From Streptomyces sp. IMTB 2501 (GTDB lineage: Bacteria; Actinomycetota; Actinomycetes; Streptomycetales; Streptomycetaceae): a stretch of DNA of 64,000 nucleotides. Both the position numbers and the translations under genes were made by a program. The notes under the pieces were generated by a model. It was given only the letters and a program-made list of their open reading frames with translations. It was not told where the DNA came from and did no database searches. Shown one piece after another: positions 16,953 through 25,209 of the stretch. Each line of letters begins with the position of its first letter. The first letter of the stretch is position 1. The stretch is taken from NCBI RefSeq assembly GCF_001953885.1, contig NZ_MQUS01000038.1, positions 1 to 64,000 of the forward strand, written 5' to 3'.

Positions 16953-17888
16953 TCAGGCAGTCAGGTGCCCCCGCAGGAACTCCACACTGTGGGCGACGAT
17001 GTCCGGCACCTCGGAGGAGCCGAGGAAGATGTGATCGGCCCCCTCGACGGGCCGCAGCGTGACATCACCGCCCGCGTCCTTCAGTACCCGCGCCAGTGCC
17101 TCGCTCTGGCTGTAGGGGACCACCTGGTCCTCGCGGCCGTGGACCAGCAGGAAAGGAGGCGCGCCGCCGTCCGCCGCATAGGTCACGGGGCTGGCGACCC
17201 GCGCCCGCTCCCGGCGTTCGCTCTCCGGCCCGCCGAGCAGGGCCTCGAACGGATTCGGGTACGGCGCCCCGTCCGGCAGCGACGGCAGGCGCTGATCGAG
17301 GATCGCCTCGATGTCGGACACGCCGTACCAGTCGACGACGGCCCGCACCCCGCTGCCCGCCTCCCGTACGCCCTCCACCCCTTCGAGGCCGCCGCCGTGC
17401 GTGTCGGCGCGGACCAGCCCGGCCAGTGCGGCGAGGTGGCCGCCGGCCGACTCGCCCCAGGTGCCGATCCGTTCGGCGTCGATACCGAGGTCCGCTGCGT
17501 GGTGCCGTACATACCGGAGGGCGGCCTTCACGTCGTGCAGCTGGGCGGGGAACGGTGCCTCAAGGCTGTGCCGGTAGTCCACGCCGACCAGCGCCAGTCC
17601 GGCGCCGAGGACGGCTCCGTGCAGCAGTTCCACCGGCACGGTCGGCGGCGGATAACGCCGGTCGCCCTCCAGCCAGCCGCCGCCGTGAATCCACACGACG
17701 GCCGGCACGGGTCCGTCCGCGGGCGGGACGTGGACGTCCAGCAGACGCGGCCGATAGCCGGGCGAGGTGGCGTAGGTCGGCCCGTTGAAGTGGCGTACGC
17801 CGTCGATGCCGGTCGTGGCGGGGGAGGGGGTACGGAACGGGGGCGGCGGCCAGCCCGACTCGGACTGGGCGGCTGCGGGTGAGGGCAT
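16953..17888 (-). CDS. Alpha/beta hydrolase (HSL/BD-FAE-type esterase)
   Basis: A 311-aa serine esterase without a signal peptide. It has the oxyanion-hole motif HGGGW, the nucleophile elbow GESAGG and the acid/histidine part HGREDQVVP...GADHIF. This set matches hormone-sensitive-lipase-like and feruloyl-esterase-like enzymes acting on small acyl esters. ATG 17888 has ribosome site GGAAGG nearby. A perfect operator palindrome lies 67 bp upstream, so it is probably in the LacI regulon and may remove acyl groups from the substrate imported by the MFS protein. Confidence 0.87.
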   Translation of the reverse strand: MPSPAAAQSESGWPPPPFRTPSPATTGIDGVRHFNGPTYATSPGYRPRLLDVHVPPADGPVPAVVWIHGGGWLEGDRRYPPPTVPVELLHGAVLGAGLALVGVDYRHSLEAPFPAQLHDVKAALRYVRHHAADLGIDAERIGTWGESAGGHLAALAGLVRADTHGGGLEGVEGVREAGSGVRAVVDWYGVSDIEAILDQRLPSLPDGAPYPNPFEALLGGPESERRERARVASPVTYAADGGAPPFLLVHGREDQVVPYSQSEALARVLKDAGGDVTLRPVEGADHIFLGSSEVPDIVAHSVEFLRGHLTA

Positions 17889-17954
17889 GGCGGGGCCTTC
17901 CGTCGTCGGCCAAGGCGGTGGTCCGACGGCGCGGAGCCGTCGGCGCAGCGCGAT

Positions 17955-17968
17955 GTTACACGTGTAAC
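17955..17968. promoter_or_regulatory. LacI-type operator 3 (esterase promoter)
   Basis: GTTACACGTGTAAC is a perfect 14-bp palindrome with the central CG expected of LacI family operators, 67 bp upstream of the esterase start. Two close variants flank the divergent MFS/LacI promoters. Confidence 0.75.
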
Positions 17969-18020
17969 CATCTGCTGGCGAGGGTCCTGGGTTACGGGTC
18001 GCCGACATACGCCTCCGACT

Positions 18021-18371
18021 CCGGGGGCCGAACCTCAGTGGCTCTGTGCGGAAGGTGACTTCCAGGACGCCACCATCGGCTACGGCTTCCGTCCGCTGCG
18101 CGCCTGCGGCTGGCTCCTGTCCCTGGCGGCCGTCGGCTCGATCGCGTACGCCCTGCACCACCCCTGTCCGCTCAAGGCGTCCGAGGCCCCGCGCTTCAAC
18201 CCGGTCTTCTGCACCCTCGACCTGCTGCTGCCCGTGATCTCCTTCGGCCAGGAGGCAGCCTTCGCGCCGGACGGCTGGTACCAGGCGCTGTCCTACGCCC
18301 TCATCATCGTCGGCTGGATCCTGGCCACGACAGTCGTCACCGGCGTGACCAGAAACGTCAGCCGCCAGTGA
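18021..18371 (+). pseudogene. C-terminal remnant of a membrane-associated protein
   Basis: An open frame without a usable start runs to TGA 18369-18371. It encodes AEPQWLCAEGDFQD, a hydrophobic helix (LLSLAAVGSIAYAL), then NPVFCTLDLLLPVISFGQ and a final helix SYALIIVGWILATTVVTG with the end RNVSRQ. This looks like the C-terminus of large Streptomyces proteins annotated as membrane-associated oxidoreductases. The N-terminal part is absent; upstream lies the esterase promoter. It is probably what remained after the LacI/MFS/esterase block inserted or after a deletion. The short frame 18046-18237 on the same strand is a shadow of it. Confidence 0.65.
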
Positions 18372-18423
18372 GCCGGTCCGCCATGTGCGGCGCGGCCACT
18401 GCGGTTGGCCGCCCGTCGCCTCG

Positions 18424-18696
18424 TCAGGGGACCGCGGCCCAGACCACGTCGCCCTGCGGCAGACTCTCGCCGTGGAGGTCCCATCGGGGTGGCTGCGCGG
18501 TGGTGAGAGCCTGGACGACGCGGCGCCGGGGTGGCAGAAGCTTGCAGAGGGAAGCCCCCGCCATGACGAGCGTTGTCGCCGCGACCACGGTGGCCAGCGC
18601 CTGAAAGCCGGATCCGGGCCGGGCGAGACCCTTCGCCGAGAGCGCGGACGCCCCGCCGACGCCCAGCGCTCCGGCTGGTGGCAATCCTCCGTACAC
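18424..18696 (-). CDS. Possible small membrane protein (doubtful)
   Basis: A 90-aa frame downstream of the GT2 gene on the same strand. It has a Gly/Ala-rich start, one hydrophobic segment (ALATVVAATTLVMAGASL) followed by PPRRR, and a polar tail. The GTG start has a weak GAGGGG site about 10 bases upstream. The layout could be a single-pass membrane protein, but the opposite strand is also open and no family is recognised. Otherwise the 380-bp stretch 18372-18753 holds nothing I can support. Confidence 0.35.
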   Translation of the reverse strand: MYGGLPPAGALGVGGASALSAKGLARPGSGFQALATVVAATTLVMAGASLCKLLPPRRRVVQALTTAQPPRWDLHGESLPQGDVVWAAVP

Positions 18697-18753
18697 GCGA
18701 TCTCTGCCCCTCGACGACGGTGCCGAACGATGAACGGTGAGCCACGACGAGGC

Positions 18754-19866
18754 TCAGGTGGCGCGCCAGTGTTCCTCCCTGCGGCGGGCCATGTCCCACA
18801 GGGAACGGATGTAGACGGCGTGCTGGAACACGTCGTAGGCCAGCTCGACGGCGAGCGTGCCGGCCAGCAGCTGGTACTTCCATCCGGCGCCGCGTGCGGT
18901 GACCACCTTCTCCGCGACGAAGACGAGGCCGACGGCGATCCAGAAGGGGGTGAACTCCGGCTTTCCCCGGGCCAGCATCCAGCTGGTGAAGACGAGGTAG
19001 AGGGCGAGGAAGAGGACGGACAGGCCCATGAAGGCCTGCCGGAGGATGTACGGCGCGGTGACCTTCGTCCAGCCGTAGTCGCGCAGGTTCTCCAGGGCGC
19101 CGCGCTGCCAGCGCAGCCGCTGGTGCCAGAGCTTCGGCAGGCTGGTCATGACCTCGGTGACGACCCCGCAGCCGGGCGGGGAGAGGGTGCGGTAGCCCAA
19201 AGTCCTTACGGCTTTGGTGATTTCGTCGTCCTCGGTGAGGGAGGCCAGGGAGTAGTAGGAGGTACCGCCACCGATGAGTCCGTCGAGGCGGGCCTGTCTC
19301 ACTTCGCGCAGGGTCGCGACGCGAAAGAGGGTCGCGGTGCCAGTGAGCACATCGGCCCGGAACTCCCGCCGGGCTATTTCGCGGGCGTAACGGTGGAATT
19401 CGATGCGCTGCAGCGCGCCGAGCAGGCCGCCGCCCTTCTCGCCGTAGAAGATGCCGCCGACGGCTCCGACGGTGCCGTCCAGGGCGGCGACGGCGCTGGC
19501 GAGGAAGGACGGCTGGAGCATGGTGTCGGCGTCCTGGACGAGGACCATGTCGGTGTCGTCGAGGTGGGCCATGAGCCGGCCGAGGGCCTGGTTGAGGGCG
19601 CCGGCCTTCTTGTGCCGGTTGTCCCGCGATTCGATGACGGTGGCCCCGTTGGCCCGGGCGATCTCCACGGTGTCGTCCGTGCAGTTGTCGGCCACGACCA
19701 CGACCCGGTGCGGCGGTTGCTCCTGGCGGTACAGCGCCGCGATGGAGGCGGCGATGCGCTCGGCCTCGTCGTGGGCGGGGATCAGGGCGAGGATGTGGGG
19801 GACCGCGGCCGGCCGGTCGTGGCGGACTCGGGGGGCGGGGCGTCGTCCTGGGCGAGGCCATCGCAT
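18754..19866 (-). CDS. GT2 family processive glycosyltransferase, membrane-bound
   Basis: A 370-aa synthase of the chitin/hyaluronan/PgaC type. It carries LIPAHDEAERI, the metal-binding DAD at 112-114, the catalytic TED at 211-213 and QRLRW at 249-253 (the QxxRW motif of processive enzymes). Two or three hydrophobic helices follow from about residue 275. It should polymerise a beta-linked sugar at the membrane. It lies downstream of two unusual proteins sharing a C-terminal domain, on the same strand after a 128-bp gap containing three direct repeats. Polymer identity cannot be told. Confidence 0.87.
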   Translation of the reverse strand: MRWPRPGRRPAPRVRHDRPAAVPHILALIPAHDEAERIAASIAALYRQEQPPHRVVVVADNCTDDTVEIARANGATVIESRDNRHKKAGALNQALGRLMAHLDDTDMVLVQDADTMLQPSFLASAVAALDGTVGAVGGIFYGEKGGGLLGALQRIEFHRYAREIARREFRADVLTGTATLFRVATLREVRQARLDGLIGGGTSYYSLASLTEDDEITKAVRTLGYRTLSPPGCGVVTEVMTSLPKLWHQRLRWQRGALENLRDYGWTKVTAPYILRQAFMGLSVLFLALYLVFTSWMLARGKPEFTPFWIAVGLVFVAEKVVTARGAGWKYQLLAGTLAVELAYDVFQHAVYIRSLWDMARRREEHWRAT

Positions 19867-19888
19867 GCGGATGCTCCTGGGGCGGTGT

Positions 19889-19950
19889 GGTCCGGGTACG
19901 CGGGGCGTCTGGTCCGGGTACGTGGGACGGTGTGGTCCGGGTACGCGGGG
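19889..19950. repeat. Three direct repeats upstream of the GT2 gene
   Basis: GGTCCGGGTACGCGGGG-like units begin at 19889, 19911 and 19934 (spacing 22 and 23 bp), differing only in the base after TACG and at the end. Spacing near two helical turns suggests stacked protein binding just upstream of the GT2 start. They could also be a simple GC-rich repeat. Confidence 0.6.
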
Positions 19951-19994
19951 GGAGCGGGGTGCCGCGCCGGGCGCGCGGCACCCCGTCGCCCGGG

Positions 19995-21347
19995 TCAGCT
20001 ACCGGGGCGGATCTCGATGGTGTCCTGTGCGGTGGCGAAGGCCGGTTCGCCCAGCTGGATGCCGACTTGGGCCCGTCCGGCCGGGGCCGTCGCCTCGACC
20101 TCCATCGCCGGGTAGACCGACACCCAGGCGTCCCTTCCGGGACCGCTCGGCACCAGGTCCAGCGGCACGGCCGGGCAGGTGAGGGTGCGGTGGTCGGCCG
20201 ACAGCACGCCCAGGGCGACGACCTCGTGGTCCTCGTTCTCCCAGCGGGTGAACGCCACCCGGTCCTCGGTGAACCGCAGCCCCTCGGGGGCGGTGAAGAC
20301 CGCCTTGACGGTGCCGATGGTGCGCTGGCCGGTGTTGCGGATGACGAACGCCGGATAGATCCAGCGGTCCTGGCCTGCGGTCGCCCTCAGTGTCTGCGTC
20401 TTGATGGTGGCTCGCAGCCCTGTGTCGATGCTGCTCGGCGCCTTGTACCGGTAATAGACGCTGCCGAGTTGGAAGGCGTCCTCCGGCTTGGCCTCGTCCC
20501 AGCGCAGACTGCTGCGAGAGCCGTCGGGGTTGACGGACTGCGGCCAGACCAGGAAGCGGTAGTAGCCCGGTTTGTCACCCAGCTGCCGAAGGTCGATCGC
20601 GGGCAGGGTGACCTTGCGGCCGGTGCCGCTGTCCTTGTGCCCTTCGGCCTTCTGCAGTTGGGGAGTCGGGGTGTAGTGGGAGGGCGTGCCGTCCTCGTGC
20701 ACGAGCTGGTAGTAGACGTGGTCGCTGTTGTTGCTCGGCACCCCCTGCTCCCCCTGGCGCAGGTTGACCAGGTCGATGATGAACTTGTCCCCGGGGATAC
20801 GGCCGCTGTCCGCGACATGGCCGAAACCGGCCTGGCTGTTGGGCGCGCCACCCCAGTTGTTGTCGTAGGGCAGCCGGACGAAGGGCCGGCCGACCATCTC
20901 CGGGTCGCTCTGCTGCCAGGCGCCCGCGAGCACTTCGATCTCCGGGTTCGCGGTGCGGACGTCCCCGTTGTCGAGGGTGACATCGACACGGATCCGGTAC
21001 TTGCGGCTGTACGCGGGCCGGGGATCGGCGTCGACGTTGAGGTCGCCGCGCAGGGTGAAGGTGATGAGGTCGGCGTCGTCGAGGAAGGTGAGGTCGATGA
21101 CCTCGTACTCCTGGTCGATGCCGCCCCGGCCGCGCTTGACCTCGGCCGCAGCGAGGTCCGCCTGCCCGTTGCCCGTGTACGAGTACTTGACCTCCTTGAT
21201 CTTCACCCCCATGGGGACGCGGATACGGCCGTCGTAGCGGAACTCGCTGTCCCAGACGGCGAACCGGTTGGCGTGACCCAGGGTCCGGATGCCGGTGCCC
21301 TCGGGGTCGAGCGGCGTGGAGTCCTGGGGAGCTGCGGGAGTGGTCAT
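19995..21347 (-). CDS. Large protein of unknown function sharing a C-terminal domain with the NHL protein
   Basis: A 450-aa product with no signal peptide or membrane helix. It seems built of several beta-sandwich-like domains: a first near SEFRYDGRIRVPMG, a middle one around YYQLVHEDGTPSH, and a last (from about residue 315) running from WIYPAFVIRNTGQR to the end. That last domain matches the C-terminus of the neighbouring NHL protein (YPA...NTGQR.IGT, T.TAPEG.RFTEDR, PAMEVEA and the final QLGEPAFATAQ). ATG 21347 is preceded by GCGGAGA. Function unknown. It is cotranscribed-looking with the NHL gene, 88 bases downstream of it. Confidence 0.8.
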   Translation of the reverse strand: MTTPAAPQDSTPLDPEGTGIRTLGHANRFAVWDSEFRYDGRIRVPMGVKIKEVKYSYTGNGQADLAAAEVKRGRGGIDQEYEVIDLTFLDDADLITFTLRGDLNVDADPRPAYSRKYRIRVDVTLDNGDVRTANPEIEVLAGAWQQSDPEMVGRPFVRLPYDNNWGGAPNSQAGFGHVADSGRIPGDKFIIDLVNLRQGEQGVPSNNSDHVYYQLVHEDGTPSHYTPTPQLQKAEGHKDSGTGRKVTLPAIDLRQLGDKPGYYRFLVWPQSVNPDGSRSSLRWDEAKPEDAFQLGSVYYRYKAPSSIDTGLRATIKTQTLRATAGQDRWIYPAFVIRNTGQRTIGTVKAVFTAPEGLRFTEDRVAFTRWENEDHEVVALGVLSADHRTLTCPAVPLDLVPSGPGRDAWVSVYPAMEVEATAPAGRAQVGIQLGEPAFATAQDTIEIRPGS

Positions 21348-21435
21348 GAGTGATGTCTCCGCTTCCTGCCGGGAGTGGGTGGACTGGCGATGCGGCGCGG
21401 GGGTCACCGTCGCCGGGGCGACCCCCGCGCTTGTG

Positions 21436-23739
21436 CTACGGCGACTCGATGAGGATCGAGGCCTGGCCCGCGGCGAAGGGCGGGTTGCCGACCTGCAGGG
21501 TCACGCTGACCGTGCCGGGGGTCGCGAAGGAGTCGGCCTCCATCTCCGGGTAGAGCAGGACCCACTTGCCGGGGGCGATGTCCAGTCGCGCCTGACGGCA
21601 GGTGAGTTGGCGGCCGTCGGCCGACCGCTGGGCCGCGTTGACGACCTCCTGACCGGTGTCCTCGTGCCACAGCACCAGCCGGTCCTCCGTGAACCGCATG
21701 CCGTCCGGAGCGGTCAGGACGATCTGCTGGGTGCCGATGGCCCGTTGGCCGGTGTTGGTGATCTGGAGGACCGCCGGGTACACCCACTGGTCGCCCGGCC
21801 GTACGCGCGCGTTCTGCTGTCGCGTCTGCGCGACCCGGGCGGTGAGGTCCGATCCGGCGCCGGTGATCCGGCCGGAGATCTGGACCGGGGCGAGGCGTCC
21901 GATGCTCGCCGAGCCGTTGTGGTAGTGGCCGGGCAGGGCGTCCGTCCGGGCCTGTACCGGAATGGTGTAGATGAGTGAACCGGTGTCGCTGGTGGTGGTG
22001 TTGAGGTGCGGGTTCGCCTTGATGATCAGGGTCTGCCCGGAGTCCTCGATGGTGTGGTCGAGACTGCCGGTGATGATGCCGTGGATGGTGTCGGGGTACG
22101 CGTACGTGGGCTGACCCCTGAAGGTGAAGCCCTCCGGCGCGGTGAAGCGCTGGACGATGTTCCCCGGGTTCACCGGTTGGCCGGTGCCGGAGGTGAACTT
22201 CATGGTGAAGACGGCCGGCTGCCCGGGGGCGGCGGTGGGGATCGTGTCCTGGATGACGGTGAGGGCGCTCTCGTCACCGATCGGTGCGGGTACGACGATG
22301 GTCACGGGCAGACGCTCGACGTTGTCCTTGAGATTGAGGTCGCCGCTGTACTGGATCTCCAGCGTGGACTGGTAGACGCCCGGAGGCGTGTCGTCGGGGG
22401 CGCTGACGCGGAAGACGCCGTCCAGGGAGCCCTGGTGGGGCAGCAACTGCTGACCGGTGAAGGTGCGGCTGAGCCGCCGGTCGCCGTTGCCCGGGCCGCC
22501 CACCAGACCGTCGGCGAGGCTGAGCACGACGGTCACGAACCGCCCGTCGACCGGGCTGGGCCCCCGGCTCTTCACCCGGACGCCGAGGTCGAACGCCTGG
22601 CCGCGCTGGACCGCGTGCGGAGAGACGCTCTCGCCGTACAGATCCGCGGGGGGCGGGAGCGGAGGCGTCATGTCGGCGACGGCCGTCACACCGCGGACCC
22701 GGTGGTTGTGGTGATCGGCGATGTACAGGTTTCCCGCGGCGTCCAGTGCGACCCCGACAGGGCTGTAGAGCCGGGTGGAGACGGCCGGCCCGCCGTCGTC
22801 GACGTAGCCCGCGATCCCGTTGCCCGCGACGGTGGTGATGATGCCGTTGGTGGACACCCTGCGCACGCGGTGGTTGTCGCAGTCGGCGATGTACAGGTTT
22901 TCCGCGGCGTCCAGTGCCACGTCGTGAGGATGATAGAGGCTGGTGGCGGTGGCGGGCCCGCCGTCGGAGACGTAGGCGGCGGTGCCGTTGCCCGCGACGG
23001 TGGTGATGATGCCGTTGCGGGACACCTTGCGGACCCGGTGGTTGACGCAGTCGGCGATATACAGGTTCCCCTCGCGATCCACGGCTACCCCTGACGGGTG
23101 GTAGAGCCGGGTGGCGATGGCCGGTCCGCCGTCGGAGACGTAGCCGGCGGTGCCGTTGCCCGCGACGGTGGTGATGATCCCGCTGGGAGAAACCTTGCGG
23201 ACGCGATGGTTGTTCCACTCGCTGAAGTACAGGTTCCCCTCGCGGTCCACTGCGATGCCATGGGGGTAGTTGAGCCGGGTGGCGATGGCCGGTCCGCCGT
23301 CGGAGATGTATCCCGCTTCGCCGTTACCGGCCACGGTGGTGATGATGCCGGTGGGGGTCACCTTGCGGATCCGGTGATTGCCGCCGTCGGCGATGTAGAC
23401 GTTTCCGGCGTCGTCGACGGCCACGTCGATGGGGTCGTTGAGCCTGGTCGCGACGGCGGGCCCGCCGTCGGAGATGTATCCCGCCCGGCCGTCGCCGGCG
23501 ATGGTGGTGATGATCCCGTCGGGGGTCACCTTGCGGATCCGGTGATTGCCGCGGTCGGCGATGTAGAGATTGCCCCGCTTGTCGACGGCGAGGCCCAGGG
23601 GGAAGCAGAGCCTGGTCAGCGGTGCGGGGCCGCCGTCTGAGAGATACCCGGCGGCACCGGTGCCCGCGACCGTGGCGATGGCGCCGTCGGGTAAGCCGAT
23701 GGGCTGTGGTCCGGTGCCGGTGCTTAATTCGCCTGCCAT
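21436..23739 (-). CDS. NHL-repeat protein with TTA (bldA) codon
   Basis: A 767-aa protein without a signal peptide. Residues ~18-350 are six NHL repeats of about 56 aa, each with GNLYIAD..NHR(I/V)RKV and TIAG.G.AGY.SDGGPA, forming a predicted beta-propeller. Then come beta-sandwich domains, and a C-terminal domain (from ~645) shared with the adjacent 450-aa protein. Codon 5 is TTA (complement of 23725-23727), the rare leucine codon read only by the bldA tRNA in Streptomyces. This implies expression tied to development. ATG 23739 is set by ribosome site GGGAG nine bases upstream. It probably acts as a scaffold or binding protein; no enzyme motif is visible. Confidence 0.85.
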   Translation of the reverse strand: MAGELSTGTGPQPIGLPDGAIATVAGTGAAGYLSDGGPAPLTRLCFPLGLAVDKRGNLYIADRGNHRIRKVTPDGIITTIAGDGRAGYISDGGPAVATRLNDPIDVAVDDAGNVYIADGGNHRIRKVTPTGIITTVAGNGEAGYISDGGPAIATRLNYPHGIAVDREGNLYFSEWNNHRVRKVSPSGIITTVAGNGTAGYVSDGGPAIATRLYHPSGVAVDREGNLYIADCVNHRVRKVSRNGIITTVAGNGTAAYVSDGGPATATSLYHPHDVALDAAENLYIADCDNHRVRRVSTNGIITTVAGNGIAGYVDDGGPAVSTRLYSPVGVALDAAGNLYIADHHNHRVRGVTAVADMTPPLPPPADLYGESVSPHAVQRGQAFDLGVRVKSRGPSPVDGRFVTVVLSLADGLVGGPGNGDRRLSRTFTGQQLLPHQGSLDGVFRVSAPDDTPPGVYQSTLEIQYSGDLNLKDNVERLPVTIVVPAPIGDESALTVIQDTIPTAAPGQPAVFTMKFTSGTGQPVNPGNIVQRFTAPEGFTFRGQPTYAYPDTIHGIITGSLDHTIEDSGQTLIIKANPHLNTTTSDTGSLIYTIPVQARTDALPGHYHNGSASIGRLAPVQISGRITGAGSDLTARVAQTRQQNARVRPGDQWVYPAVLQITNTGQRAIGTQQIVLTAPDGMRFTEDRLVLWHEDTGQEVVNAAQRSADGRQLTCRQARLDIAPGKWVLLYPEMEADSFATPGTVSVTLQVGNPPFAAGQASILIESP
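22700..23690. repeat. ~168-bp tandem repeat encoding the NHL propeller blades
   Basis: Six imperfect units of about 168 bp lie inside the NHL gene, visible from recurring GTGGTGATGATGCCG and GGCCCGCCGTC segments. The conservation between units, especially units 2-5, suggests recent duplication or homogenisation. Confidence 0.7.
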
Positions 23740-24387
23740 CAGTGTTTCTCCCGTCTGCGGGCACGGCACATCGGGCGCGGGTGTGCCGCGCCGATGAGGG
23801 TGGTTGGGGTGATCCGGAGCAATCCGGAGCCTAGTCGCTGCACTCCGGTGACCTTCCATGCTTTTTCCGGACAAGCCGTCCAAGGCGGGAATCGTGGCCT
23901 TGTGCCGTACAACGGTTGCTCGCCGAATCTCTGGCCCCCGGTCCGCGCCGGGCCCTGTGCGCCCGTGGCGCTCCGCATGTGTCAGAGGCCCAGACCGGTG
24001 GAATGGTGGCCGTCCGCCCTGCCCGGCCGGTGCGAAAGCAGCACTCCGGCGCATCGGAATGCGCCGAGGGCGGAGGGGTGTCGGCTGATGGGCCGTCCTG
24101 CCCGATGTCCGGAATCGGTTTCGCCCGGTCCATGCCAGCCGCATTCGCGGAGGGGGACAACCGGGCAGCGCTCACCGGGACTTCCGGAAGCGCATGTGCG
24201 GGCCGATGCCGCCGGTATCCCGCATCACACCAGGCCGCCACGAACAGACAGGCGGTGGGCCACCGGCCGGGCGCCGCCGCACTCGCTCCGCTCGGACGAA
24301 GTGGGTGAGACGACGCGGATCAGATGACGCGGGCCGGGGTCGCGGGTCGGATGGCGCGAGCCGGGGTCGCGGGGCGGATCGCTCAGG
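23740..24387. other. 650-bp intergenic region without a supported gene
   Basis: Frames on both strands here have mixed composition and no family signature. The left part is upstream of the TTA-containing gene and should hold its promoter. Near 24326-24378 a GCCGGGGTCGCGGG unit occurs twice within 35 bases as a short direct repeat. Nothing else stands out. Confidence 0.5.
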
Positions 24388-25128
24388 TCAGACGACGTGC
24401 CGTCCGCCGTCCACCGTCAGCACATCGCCGGTCGTGTATGCCGCCCGGGTCAGATAGGCCACGGCCTCGGCGACGTCCTGCGGCGAACCGACGCTCCGCA
24501 GCGGTGTGTTGGCAGTGATCCATGCGTGGGAGTCGGCCCACACCTCCTCGGCCTCGTCGTACCAGGGCGTCTCGATGAGGCCCGGGGCGACCGCGTTCAC
24601 CCGGATCTCCGGGCCGAGTTGAGTGGCGAGCAGCCGGGTCAGGTGGTTGAGGGCGGCCTTGCTCACGGCGTACGGGATGGAGCTGCCGAGGGCGCGGGTG
24701 GCCGAGACCGAGGAGATGTTGACGATCGCGGCGGACTCCGACTTCCTGAGGTACGGGACGGCGGCCGTGGTCAGCTGCCAGACGCCGAACACATTGACGT
24801 CGAAGATGTCCCGCCAGGCGTCCGCGTCGGCCGCGTCCAGGTCGTCGAGCGGGATGAAGCGGGTGGTGCCGGCGTTGTTGACCAGGACGTCGAGCCGGCC
24901 GTACGCCTCGATCGCGGCCGCCACGATCCGCCTGGCGTCCGCCGGGTCGGCGACATCGCCCCGCACATAGACGGCGTCGGGCAACTCGTCCGCGAGGGCC
25001 TTGCCCGCGGCCGTGCTCCGCGCCGAGTTCACGACGATCCGCATCCCGTCCGCCGCCAGCCGCCGGGCCACCGCCGAGCCGATCCCGGACGACGATCCGG
25101 TGACCAGTGCCACGCGACTGCCGCTCAT
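24388..25128 (-). CDS. SDR family oxidoreductase
   Basis: A 246-aa classical short-chain dehydrogenase. It has the NAD(P) motif TGSSSGIG, the structural NNAG motif, catalytic Ser in NISSVSA, YAVSK (Tyr-x3-Lys) and the C-terminal TGDVLTVDGGRHVV typical of FabG-like enzymes. It probably reduces or oxidises a small ketone or alcohol; the substrate is unknown. ATG 25128 begins the family-typical N-terminus. The reading frame is open upstream and joins, without a stop, the tail of a broken LysE gene, but the extension is not part of this enzyme. Confidence 0.88.
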   Translation of the reverse strand: MSGSRVALVTGSSSGIGSAVARRLAADGMRIVVNSARSTAAGKALADELPDAVYVRGDVADPADARRIVAAAIEAYGRLDVLVNNAGTTRFIPLDDLDAADADAWRDIFDVNVFGVWQLTTAAVPYLRKSESAAIVNISSVSATRALGSSIPYAVSKAALNHLTRLLATQLGPEIRVNAVAPGLIETPWYDEAEEVWADSHAWITANTPLRSVGSPQDVAEAVAYLTRAAYTTGDVLTVDGGRHVV

Positions 25129-25209
25129 GTCCCACCCCGTTGTCGTCGGTGCCGTGTTGAAGCGCAGGCAGCGTAACTTATCGTTATGTGGAATGTGAAT
25201 TTCGTATAG

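Noticed and set aside
22700..23690. 168-bp tandem array as a non-coding satellite or CRISPR-like repeat
   Set aside because: Units stay in frame and encode NHL blades, with no spacers; it is protein-coding repetition.
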